DNA from: Piezodorus guildinii
Taxonomy: Eukaryota > Arthropoda > Insecta > Hemiptera > Pentatomidae
DNA length: 64,000 nt
NCBI GenBank assembly: GCA_023052935.1
Contig: CM041295.1
Location: forward strand, 108,130,711-108,194,710
Reading direction: 5' to 3'
The notes under the pieces are model-generated. The model did no database searches, was not told the DNA's origin, and worked only from the letters and a program-made list of their open reading frames with translations. Below are positions 10,423-19,515 of this stretch, piece after piece. Each line of letters starts with the position of its first letter. Position 1 is the stretch's first letter. The position numbers and the translations under genes are program-made.

Positions 10423-11337
10423 TCATTGTAAGCCTTCCAGGTCCTCAGGTTTGTTGATTATCATCACGGGTGACCCATCCTCTCTTCGACAGCGGACTCG
10501 ACCTCGAGCGAACCAGACATACTTCACTTTTCCAGCAACTTTCTTCTGCCTGGCCAGCCAGTACAGATGCCTGTTGCTCGCAGTCATCTCCTCACTGACG
10601 TAAATCCTGTCGTCACTATCCCAGTTGAGGTGCCTCGTGGTGAAGTCTCTTTTTACCTTCCGGAGGCGGATTATCTCGTCCCGGACCGCCTGGCGAACAA
10701 ATCGCACGACAATCGAAGGCGGACGAGAATCCTCTCCTTTCGGCCTTTTTCTCTCCACGAGGTCAAAGTCCTCAGCTTTGAGCTTGATGCCTAGGGCAGC
10801 TCCGACAGAGCACACTACACCCTCCGGTGACTCCCCATTCTTCAACGGAACGCCTCTAATTTCGACGGAATGCGAGAGCTGGGCTTGTTCAATGTGGTTT
10901 ATTCTTACCTCCATCGATTTGATTTGTAATTTTAAATTATTATTTTCAGTTATTAGCCTTTCAATGAATTCGTCCTGCCTCTTATTCCTTTCATCCATCG
11001 ATCGCAGCCTCTCGGCATTTTCAAATATAATATCGTTTTGTACGTTCATTGTTGTTTTTATATCCTTAAGATCATCGGTAATTTTTGAAATTTCGGTTAA
11101 AATGGTTGATACGTTATCCTCCATATTTTTGCTGATGGGGACATTATGTTTTTTGTTTTCACTTTTCATTAAGTTTCCACACGAGGTGCATTTGAAATTT
11201 TTTTTGTTGATTTGACCTAGATCACCATCAGGAATATTGCAGCATTTCGAGTGAAAAATTATTTTGCATTGGCTGCAAGTTATACATGATTTTTCGTCCC
11301 TTGCGATCGTCGATTGGCATGCTGGACACACGGCCAT
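10423..11337 (-). CDS. LINE ORF1 protein: PHD finger, coiled coil, FP-type C-terminal domain
   Basis: This is an intact 304-codon frame. Residues 4-53 fit a C4HC3 PHD-type finger: C4, C7, C21, C24, H29, C32, C50, C53. Residues about 75-155 are a heptad-like charged coiled coil (trimerisation is usual in such proteins). Residues about 158-304 (HSVEIRGVPLKNGES ... PPSIVVRFVRQAVRDEIIR ... DRIYVSEEMTASNRHLYWLA ... GKVKYVWFARGRVRCRREDG) have the layout of the Baculo_FP-type domain found in many LINE ORF1s. The expected role is binding of element RNA in the ribonucleoprotein. The PHD finger may read chromatin, which is inference. The ATG at 11337 is the first in frame, and ORF2 starts 235 bases downstream. 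Confidence 0.85.
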   Translation of the reverse strand: MAVCPACQSTIARDEKSCITCSQCKIIFHSKCCNIPDGDLGQINKKNFKCTSCGNLMKSENKKHNVPISKNMEDNVSTILTEISKITDDLKDIKTTMNVQNDIIFENAERLRSMDERNKRQDEFIERLITENNNLKLQIKSMEVRINHIEQAQLSHSVEIRGVPLKNGESPEGVVCSVGAALGIKLKAEDFDLVERKRPKGEDSRPPSIVVRFVRQAVRDEIIRLRKVKRDFTTRHLNWDSDDRIYVSEEMTASNRHLYWLARQKKVAGKVKYVWFARGRVRCRREDGSPVMIINKPEDLEGLQ

Positions 11338-11667
11338 GATGAAGTATCGAGCGTAAGTGAAGTGATTAACTTGAAGACGGTGGTGGGGAGCTCCAGAAGA
11401 GGTGGGGACTGATAAGATGTAATCTCTACCAGCGCGACCTGTCCTAATGCTACTACACTATTTATATTCAATGTAGAATATAAATTAATGAACTAAAAGT
11501 TTATATTTATAAGAGGCCTTGCCACTTAGTTATAAAGTAGCTATAGAATTTATTACTACTTACAATAGAGAATAGCAGTGTATAGAGTACGGTTAGAAGA
11601 CGATAGATTTTGAGAGAGCAGAGAACGGTGTGGACACTATGATAGTTAGAACCAGACAGATCTTGTT

Positions 11668-11800
11668 TTCAGATTTTGTTCCACTTCAAAGCTCAGAGTT
11701 TTTCAGTTCGGGGATAAAAAAGTTGGTGTCACGTTGGGAAAAATGTGTAGAAAAATAAGGTAAATACTTCGAATAAAATTATCTTGTTTTCATATCGTAT
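11668..11800 (+). pseudogene. mariner transposase, C-terminal fragment beyond the LINE
   Basis: Translation gives DFVPLQSSEFFSSGIKKL, then VSRWEKCVEK and GKYFE, the standard mariner C-terminus (xxFYxxGIxKLxxRWxKCVxxxGxYF). It follows directly from KRAF at 7170-7182 once the LINE is removed, which places the LINE insertion inside the last coding ~40 codons. Confidence 0.85.
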
Positions 11801-11856
11801 TTTTAATAAAAATCCTTTACCTTGAAAACGGATATTTCATGTGACACAATCCAATA

Positions 11857-12098
11857 CTTTCAATGACGCATAACTTTCCAACAATATTCAATACCATGCT
11901 GCCCCTAACCATTACATTGCCGCCGCGCTGTTCTACTGTAGGCCTTATGTTCCTTGGTTGAAACTCTGTATTCGGTTTTCTTCACGCAAACTTCCGTCCA
12001 TCTGAACCAAAAATGTTGTATTTCCTCTCATCAGAAAATAAAACGTTTTTCCATAAGTCGATTGATATATTCACATATACTTTTGCAAATTCAAGCTT
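11857..12098 (-). pseudogene. Tc1 transposase half A, central part (first catalytic Asp)
   Basis: On the minus strand from about 12098: LEFAKVYVNISIDLWKNV, then LFSDERKYNIFGSDG (first catalytic Asp in FSDE), RKPNTEFQPRN, GGNVMVRGSM, VGKLCVIES. Here the mariner interrupts. The segment upstream (DNA-binding domain, 5' terminal repeat) is missing. At about 12099 the sequence joins half B head to head. Confidence 0.85.
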
Positions 12099-12099
12099 T

Positions 12100-12810
12100 T
12101 TACGGCCGAAAGGTTTGGGGCTTCATGGCATCGAATGGTGTTGGAAAGTTATACTTTGTTGAAAGTATAATGAATGCTGAAAGGTATTTAGACATTTTGC
12201 GACATAATCTGCTTACCAGTGCTAAAATTTAGGACTGGAGGATACGTTTTTATTTTAGAATGACAACGATCCAAAAAAACACAGCCAGTAAAACGAAGGG
12301 ATGGTTATTATACAATGTACGGTGACAATTGAAAAAATAACCTCAGTCTCCGGATATAAATCTAATTGAACATTTATAGTATATTTTGGATTTGAAAGTA
12401 AGAAAACACTAAATTGTTCCGAAAAATGTGTTAAAAGATGTGTTGTAAGAGGAATGGGAAAAAATTGGAACTTAGGTCACGGAAAATCTTGTTTCTACGA
12501 TGCAAAAAAGATTAAAGCTATAATTGATGCCAAAGGAATGATTACAATATATTAATGACTTTTATTTACTTAAATAGGATATTTTATTTATTAATAAATG
12601 GCTGTGCCAATACTTTTTTGACTAATATTTTTACAATTTATATTTTCTCAAACATTTCTACCTTTATTATTTCAATTTTTTTTTTTGGCTATTTCAATAT
12701 TTTTTAATGTCTACTCAAAAATAAAATTTATTACTCAATAAAAAGTTACATACTGTAAGAATTAAACGAAAAAACAAAACAGGGTGTGCCAATACTTTTT
12801 TGACCCACTG
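12100..12810 (+). pseudogene. Tc1 transposase half B, C-terminal part with 3' terminal repeat
   Basis: Plus-strand translation gives VWGFMASNGVGKLYFVES, IMNAERYLDILRHNLL, a damaged DN(D)P-K-TASKTK box, GWLLYNV, SPDINLIEHL and VTENLVSTMQKR. The 3' UTR and terminal repeat end at 12810. Several stops and frameshifts. About 80-85% identical by eye to half A over the shared part, so the two halves are not a recent exact duplication. Confidence 0.85.
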
Positions 12811-14139
12811 TATATAAAATGATTCCACGAACACCTTCTAAACCACGGGACGGAGTTTGATACGGTTTTCACCAACATCTAGGGGATTCCTTCCTCAAAA
12901 TTTATACGTAAAATACATTGAAATTTAGCTTTTCTTGAAACAAGAAAAATAAATTTTCTATAACTAATTCATCAAAACATTATTTCTGAAATATAAGTAG
13001 TAACACAGACTTATAATATACCGTTGGAAAGCCAAAGCACAACAATCGTAGCAGCGGTGTCGCATGACGTCAAAGAGGTTACTCAAAGTTGGTTTGCCAA
13101 AGAAACGCATCATTTTTAAATCTAATTTCTCCATATTTTCAATTAGTGTTTTCAGTTTCATTATTCATTATTTTTTTAATAGTATTTTCCTAATTATAAA
13201 ATGTTTTTAAGTGCATTGGCAAATCAACAACCTTCCTCAGAACGATATAATTTTTTTCATAATTAATATCGATTGATAAAGGCATATGGTGTACTTTATC
13301 ATTGAAAAAATCTGTAAAAAAAGTTTATCACATTTAATTTAATAAATCTAAAGCAACTGTGAACGTTGTTAAATTATTAGCAACACGCTAAAACATCATT
13401 GGGTCGGTTTTGAAATTTTAATTAGTAAAAATCGAGGGCTGCACTCATTAATTACTTTATGTCGTCCCCTTGTGTAAAAATAAATACCTTATGATGCCTC
13501 CCTGAATTCGAATTCATGAAAAAGATCATTAATTTTTATTTCTTTTCTGAAAGGAATTCCAACGAATACGTGGAATCTCTCCATTTTAGTTTCCATTGTG
13601 AGAAATCACAACTGTTTTATAAAAGAGCCCTAAGTGAAGCCAGTATTGCCCTTGGTGTATTTTTGGATTTCCTAATGAAAGAATTAGCTGGTCCTGCTGA
13701 TGATTTGGCCTTGCGTTTCGGTTCAAGGTTTTTCTTTTCTTTTTTTGTCATGGATTTTCCTCTTCATTTCATCTCAGGACTTTCTGGGCTTCTTTGTCGG
13801 CTAGATACCCTACGGTTACGGGGAACTGAATATCGAGATTAGAAATTCATTGTTACTGAAGGTTGGTTACTGAGGTGAAAATTTAAAACATTTCTCTTGC
13901 CCTCTTTCATGAAGGATCATAACTTAATTTTCAAACGACCTCCGACCCGTTTATCGTTATAACAAAGTTAAAGTTGAAAAAATAATTAGATAGAAATAAT
14001 TAAAGTAGGGTTTAATTTTATAGGTATAATACAGAAATTTATTCAAATAATAGGTGCTAGATGAAAATAGGTCCGTTATTGTCCAGGGAATTTTAAAACG
14101 GAAATGATTACTGCAAGGATGCTGTTCAAAATATACCAA
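12811..14139. other. spacer with a short R880-like scrap and an unassigned ORF
   Basis: A segment near 13010-13035 (TATAATATACCGTTGGAAAG) matches an internal block of the R880 repeat. An open frame of 108 codons at 13516-13842 (+) starts MKKIINFYFFSERNSNEY. I recognise no family and would not call it a gene without expression support. The rest is AT-rich and unremarkable. Confidence 0.4.
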
Positions 14140-15022
14140 GACGAATGCCTAAAAGGATGGATGCTGAAATGTGGGAGAATGGGCGTCGAGTGTAGAAAAT
14201 AAAACCTATGCTATTTATTATTTGCTGATGATCAGGTACTAATTGCACAAGATGAAGAGGATATAAGTTACCTATTCAGAAAAATAATAGACCATTATGA
14301 GCAAGGAGGACTCCAAATAAATGATGAAAAAACTAAATATATGTGCACGGAGAAGGAGGAAAGTACCGACCCAACATTGTGCAATCTATGCAAAGTGGAA
14401 CAATTTTGTTATTTGGGCTCCATAATCGAATGTAATGGCCGATCAGAGGCAGAAATCCAAAAAAGGATAACAAGCGGGAAAAAAGCAGTGGGAATGCTCA
14501 ACTCATTACTTTGGAGCAGTGATATATTGATAAAAACGAAGAAGCTGATATACGATGCATTAGTAGAGAGCATAATGTTGTATGGTTCGGAGACATGGCC
14601 TCTTAGCATAGCCCAGGGAAAAAAAATTTCTTTCTGTAGAGATGGATTTTTGTAGGAGAGCGGCAAAAATATCGAGAATCGAAAAAGTGAAAAATGTCAC
14701 TATAAGAGAGAAACTCGAAATAAAGAACAACATTCTTGAGGTGATGAAAGATAGGAGGCTAAGGTGGTACAGCCATGTGAAACGAATAGGGGACAACCGG
14801 TTACCAAAAATAATTATGGATTGGGAGACAGATGGTAGAAGAAGGAGAGGAAGATCCCCAGTTAGATGGAAGGATCGAGTGGTGGAGAGTATGGCTGGTA
14901 GGGGGCTGTTGGAGAAGGACGCGATGGACCGGCAGAGATGGAAAGACCTGCGGGGGCAAGAGTTTGGTTGAGGAAACCTTCATATTGAAGAAATCCCTGA
15001 CGAAAAAAAAAAAAAAAAGAAG
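14140..15022 (+). pseudogene. 5'-truncated LINE, RT C-terminal half with poly(A) tail
   Basis: Reading starts near 14140 and passes the active-site box (FADDQVLIAQDEEDISYL at about 14219-14272, first residue inferred). Then come GGLQINDEKTKYMCTE, FCYLGSIIECNGRSEAEIQ, KAVGMLNSLLWSSDILIK and a LYGSETW box. One -1 shift near 14645 leads into the second frame (RRAAKISRIEKV, LRWYSHVKRIGDNRLPKI, RRRRGRSPVRWKDRV, RQRWKDLRGQEFG stop at 14971). The A-run at 15005-15020 is the tail. It has the same architecture as the LINE at 41.3 kb. One or two lesions only, so moderately young. Confidence 0.8.
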
Positions 15023-15129
15023 GTATAATACAGATTCTAATTTTATAGGTTTTAGGTAGACTACGGATCGAAACAGTTAAACAGAGTATGAGGAAATCAA
15101 ATAGCTAAATAGTATTTAGGGGAAATTAT

Positions 15130-15370
15130 TTGTAGTAATGGGTCCGAGAGAAAGATTATGGAGGAGACGCTGGTCAAGATGGAAATTCTCAGCTTTGCCA
15201 CCAGTAAGTAGCCTATACTGAAAAAAGGGTCTTTAAATAAGAGCAAAAATAATACACTACTATACGGTTGTCAAACCGGCTATTCTGTATGGAATAGAGA
15301 CCGCTTCTCTTCCTAGCTGAAGGAAACTTTAGGGAATTGAGAGGAATATCTTAAAAAAAAAAAAAAAAAA
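15130..15370 (+). pseudogene. small LINE relic with A-run
   Basis: Translation in one frame contains KPAILYGIETASLPS, the counterpart of the LTYGSETW box, and an A-run follows at 15353-15370. Only about 200 bases are recognisable. Confidence 0.5.
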
Positions 15371-15419
15371 TTGAAAATTCACAACTTTATTAATAGATTT
15401 ATTAAATAAATTTGTGGAG

Positions 15420-15828
15420 AAATGAAATAATGACATGACAAACATGTATAAAAACCAGCGATTAGCAGCACTGCCATTTTACTAAAATTTACATTTAAGC
15501 CCTTTCAGACTATTTCAATGAGGATGTAAATCAATACAGCGAGTTTAATCGAAATCATTAATTGTATAATGCATAGTATAAAGTGGCACTTCTAGTGAAA
15601 ACGTTGCTGTTACACTTATGTGTGTATATACATAATTATCTTAATATGAAGTTTTGTACCTATAACATTTCGTTTTCACATCAATTTTATCTGTTTTCCA
15701 TTACTCATTTTTCATGGTGTATTTTCTAAAATCTTTGACTTTCTAACAATATGTTATATATTTAAATTACTATTCTATAACAAAAAATCTGGTGCGGGCA
15801 ACACACGACTTTCACTTACCTCCATTTT
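15420..15828 (-). repeat. R880 repeat, scrambled partial copies
   Basis: 15430-15650 (minus) matches the internal part of R880 (CATTTAAGCCCTTTCAGAC, then GTATAAAGTGGCACTTCT). 15690-15828 matches its other end (CTAAAATCTTTGACTTTC, then AAATCTGGTGCGGGCAACAC and ACTTTCACTTACC). Middle parts are missing. Confidence 0.6.
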
Positions 15829-16752
15829 TACTTTCACTTACTATATATAGTAAGGGAAAGTATTGCGATAATGAAAATTTTCGAATTCCAGTTTTCAACG
15901 GAAATACACGTTTTAGGGTCCCTGAGTCCAAATAACCAAGTCCCAAAAAATGATCTGTGTGTGTGTGTGTGTGTGGTAACTCCCGGGCGGAAACGGTAAG
16001 TCCTATGAAACTGAAATTTTATATTTAAGACAACTATACGCCCGAGACGTGACAAAACTTTTTTCATCAAAATGAGCTTACCAGAAGAGGCACTTTATGC
16101 CATGCATTTTGCACCTTTTTTCGATTTTCTCGAAAACGGTTCCGACGATTTTGATTAAAATCGCTATATCGATGTAAAATTTAATGGGCTTTAATATCAT
16201 GTAGTCTTAATAACATCATCTTTAATATGTTTTATTTGGATAAAAATGGTCTGACAGGACTTAAATGCCGATATTTTAAATTTTCTTCCCCTAAAGTACC
16301 TTTCATTTTGTAGATTCAATAATAATAACTAGATTATCTTGTTAATGTTGATGAAAAACAGGTAAATATATAAATTGAATAAATTCGATAAGCAACTAAA
16401 GGAGAAAACAGAAAACATATTTATAATGCAATTTTTCGTTTTTGAACATAAGAGCAGTAATATACATGTATGATATACCGTTGGAAAGCTAAAGATTTTA
16501 GAAAAAATATTATCTCAAACACAAGCTTTTAGAAGTTAATAGAGAGTGATGAAAAGAAGATAAAACTAACTGATTATTTTAGATAATAATATAATAGATT
16601 ATTTAATAAAACACATGTTTCTATAAAAATTCAATTTGATTAATTCCTTAATAGTTTCACGTATTTTTATCTCTAACTGTATTTGAAAATTCTTTCATTG
16701 ATTTTAAAAATAGAGGTAAGTGAAAGTCGTGTGTTACCCGCACCAGATTTTT
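15829..16752 (+). repeat. R880 repeat, copy A (left arm of a large inverted repeat)
   Basis: It starts ACTTTCACTTACTATATATA, has a GT microsatellite at about 15956-15976, and ends GAGGTAAGTGAAAGTCGTGT, then GCACCAGATTTTT. No convincing ORF: the open frames in it are the same spurious peptide in copies A and B (MMKKVLSRLGRIVVLN). The ends are loosely inverted (ACTTTCACTTAC / GTAAGTGAAAGT), which suggests a non-autonomous DNA element, but I cannot name a superfamily. Confidence 0.75.
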
Positions 16753-17449
16753 AAAATAAATGAGAGAATTTTCAAAAACAGTTAGAGTTAAAAATACGTG
16801 AAACTATTAAGGAATTAATTAAATTGAATTTCTATAGAAACATGTGTATCATTAAAAAATCTATTATATTATTATCTTAAATAATCAGTTAGTTTTATGT
16901 TCATTTCATCACTCTCTATTTACTTTTAAAAGCTTCTGTATGAGATATTTTTTTTTCTAAAATCTTTTGCTTTCCAACGGTATATCATACATGTATATTA
17001 CTGCTCTTATGTTCAAAAACGAAAAATTGCATTAAAAAAATATTTTTTCTGTTTTCTCCTTTATTTGGGTATCGAATTTATTCAATTTATATATTTAGCT
17101 GTTTTTCATCAGCGTTAACAAGATTATATAGTTATTTTTATTGAATCTACAAAATTAAAGGTTCTTTAGGGGAAGAAAATCTAAAATATCGGCATTTAAG
17201 CCCTGTTAATCAGAATAAAACCTACATGATATTAAAGCTCATTAAATTTTACATTGATATAGCAAGTTTATTCAAAATCGTCGGAACTGTTTTCGAGAAA
17301 CTCGAATAATGGTACAAAATGCATGGTATAAAGTGCCTCTTCTGGTGAGCTCATTTTGATGAAAAAAGTTTTGTCACGTCTCGGGCGTATAGTTGTCTTA
17401 AATATGAAATTTCAGTTTCATAGGACTTACCGTTTCCGCCCGGGAGTTA

Positions 17450-17489
<40 letters not shown>

Positions 17490-17613
17490 CTTTTTGCGAG
17501 ACTTGGTTATTTGGACTCAGGGGACCCTAAAACGTGTAATTCCGTTGAAAACTGGAATTCGAAAATTTTCACGATCGCAATACTTCTCCTTACTATATAT
17601 AGTAAGTGAAAGT
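16753..17613 (-). repeat. R880 repeat, copy B (right arm of the inverted repeat)
   Basis: Reverse complement of copy A from just inside its right end to its left end, closing with ATAGTAAGTGAAAGT at 17613. The CA microsatellite at 17451-17487 stands at the position of the GT run in copy A. Identity to copy A is about 90% by eye. The two arms share one right-terminal segment (about 16712-16752) as loop. Confidence 0.75.
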
Positions 17614-18120
17614 AAAAATTCAACGTGAAAAAATATTTCTGCTGTTTTCTCCTATCTTGGTCCATATTTTAAATTTATTAATGTTCACAATGAGCAATGG
17701 TTAATTATAACAAATATACAAAATTAAAGTTACTTTAGAGGAAGAAATTTGAATTTTTGGCATTGAAGCTCTGTCAAAATATTTCAATGAATAAAACCTA
17801 CATAAAATTAGATCAAAATTAATGTTGCAATTATATACTGAGTTTAACCAAAATTGCTAGGGTTGTTTTTTCAGAAATTCGTAAAAAAAAGTGTAAAATG
17901 TATGGTATGTCTGATAGGTACGTCTGATTAGTCAATTTCGGTGAAAAAGTTTCTGTAACACCCCAGATACATTAATGTCTTAAATATAAAATATCAGTTT
18001 TGTTACCAAATATACCTACTCTGATCATTTAGGCTCAAGAGACCTTATAAAGTTTATTTATGTTGGAAATGAGAATTCGAAAATTTTCACGATCGCAATA
18101 CTTACTTTCCTTAGGCTTGT
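17614..18120 (-). repeat. R880 repeat, partial diverged copy C
   Basis: It matches the left half of R880 in minus orientation: TTTCTGCTGTTTTCTCCTAT, then AATAAAACCTACATAAAATT, then TTCACGATCGCAATACTTAC at the end. More diverged than A and B, and the microsatellite is lost. Confidence 0.65.
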
Positions 18121-19434
18121 TGAAAATTTTAAATTTGACATCTAGAGTTATGTCCGATACTGATGTATCTGGACACGGAAAATACAGCTCTTATTGATTA
18201 ATCATCTTCATTTCATTAACTCGAGTTTTGATTTCAGGTAATTAGTTATAACAACGAACATACTAAGAAAAGACACAAAGGAATATTTTTGAAGAAGATA
18301 ACACACAAAAATTAATTGGCATATACAGTGTACTGAGAATCTAGGTTTAGCATTACTAGAACTAAGGCGGAAAGATGACTCGCTGGTTTCGATTTTGTAT
18401 CAGGAACGCCAAAAGAAAAGAGATGAATAGCCCTGATTCGAACCGTGATGGAAGTTTTATCGTCCGTGACGAAGTGGGAAGGGGTATGCCAATCCATCGG
18501 GTCCTGGGTAACAGTTCAATTCACCATATAGTTCAGGAACAGTTCAAATCACCTCTAGTTAATTATATAATAAAATACAGTAAGAGGACGTTTCTTTGGA
18601 CTAATTATAACTTAATTTCAATTGTTACAATTACAACAGTTTCTCAATTAATACGTTTCCAAATTTCCAAAAGGAAATAATAGTCACAATGAAGTTGATA
18701 AGCAGCATTTATCTACTAAAAATTGTATAAGAATGGAGATAAATTTATAAATGATTGTAAAATATTTTGACAATTCTAATTACATTTTAAATTAATATGT
18801 ATATAAAAAATGTATGTTGACTTTAACTTTTTTTTTTTATTATCTAGTACAGCTTTCAATATTTTCATTTGAGGTTTAATTAATTTAAAGTTTAATTTAT
18901 TATTATTATTTTTTGTAAGTTGTACTGTTTTTTTATTTATTTTTATACTCTAAGACACTAATGTTTTTATTTTAATTTTCTTGTATCCTTAAGGGAATTG
19001 TCACAGAATTATAATTATTATATATTAATTAGAAAATGAAATAAATCGTACGAAAGTTTGCGCGCTATGTGTTATGATATATAACAAATACAGAATAAAA
19101 TATCAAAATAGCACAATGCTTCTAATGAATGATTTGTTTATATGTAGATGAAAGTTCAATAAACATTAAAAAATAATAATGAAATAAAATTTAGTAATAA
19201 GTAAACCAAAGAAAAAAAGAAGAAAAAAAAGATCTATTTACGCATAACAAACAAGTTAAAGGCTTTCTATGCACAATATTTACAAGCCATTGAAACTTCT
19301 GATTAAATATCCTATCCAGACATCACTCAGTGTGAAAAGTTTTTTGTAATGTATAATTTCTATTATTGGGACATTTAATCTAAAATGATTTTTTTCATGG
19401 AAACTCAATTTAATCTTTTAACCTTTTTCAAACT
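18121..19434. other. AT-rich spacer, nothing recognised
   Basis: A 101-codon frame at 18375-18680 (+) starts MTRWFRFCIRNAKRKEMN. Its first 55 codons have a balanced composition and it contains GATTCGAACCGTG, which could be a degraded pol III B box. I do not recognise it as a protein or element. Confidence 0.35.
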
Positions 19435-19515
19435 CCAACTTTATTTAAAAGTTCACTCATTGATTTTAACAACGGAGGTAAGTGAAAGACGTGTGTTGCA
19501 CGAAACTGATTTTTA
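19435..19515 (+). repeat. R880 right-end fragment
   Basis: TTCACTCATTGATTTTAACA, then GGAGGTAAGTGAAAGACGTG and TTGCACGAAACTGATTTTT: the last ~80 bases of R880 alone. Confidence 0.6.

Larger units (their letters stand above)
7188..11667 (-). mobile_element. near full-length CR1-like LINE (two ORFs, PHD-type ORF1), nested in mariner
   Basis: The element is about 4.4-4.5 kb, inserted in the C-terminal part of the mariner gene. Order on the minus strand: ~330-base 5' leader, ORF1 (11337-10423), ~235-base spacer, ORF2 (10187 to about 7320), short 3' UTR, a 3' stem-loop (7266-7235) and a tail of GAAAT units (plus-strand reading, 7194-7224). The exact edges are uncertain by some 10 bases because T-runs flank the 3' tail. 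A 5'-truncated copy at 23.2-24.2 kb is nearly identical, so the family was active recently. The CR1/Kiri-like grouping rests on RT wording, PHD ORF1 and the pentanucleotide tail, and is by eye. Confidence 0.85.
6454..11854 (+). mobile_element. mariner element inserted in Tc1 half A and itself split by a LINE
   Basis: The left terminal repeat TTGGGTTGTTTCACATGG starts at 6454. The right one, complement of TTGGATTGTGTCACATGA, ends at 11854. Both are flanked by TA (6452-6453, 11855-11856). Removing it restores the Tc1 reading (GAAAG-TA-TAACGAATGCTG, compare half B). Transposase pieces lie at 6639-7155 and about 11670-11790. Everything between is the CR1-like LINE. Confidence 0.88.
5486..12810. 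mobile_element. Tc1-type composite with two outward-facing 3' ends, host of nested insertions
   Basis: The outer limits are inverted copies of one terminal repeat: CAGTGGGCCAAAAAAGTATTGG at 5486 (first bases) and its complement ending CCCACTG at 12810. Both are flanked by TA (5484-5485, 12811-12812), the Tc1/mariner target. Both ends belong to the 3' side of a Tc1 transposase gene. Half A reads on the minus strand (5486-6453, then 11857 to about 12098). Half B reads on the plus strand (about 12100-12810). Neither half keeps the 5' terminal repeat or the DNA-binding N-terminus. Without its inserts the composite is about 1.6 kb. Confidence 0.8.

Noticed and set aside
10567..11215. ORFs of 75 and 196 codons on the plus strand
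   Set aside because: Antisense shadows of the LINE ORF1 gene, whose own frame has clear domains.
17356..17628. 90-codon ORF starting MMKKVLSRLGRIVVLN, also at 15834-16070 on the other strand
   Set aside because: It is the same R880 DNA in two copies. The peptide runs through a (CA)n microsatellite (HTHTHT) and is not open in other copies, so it is not a gene.
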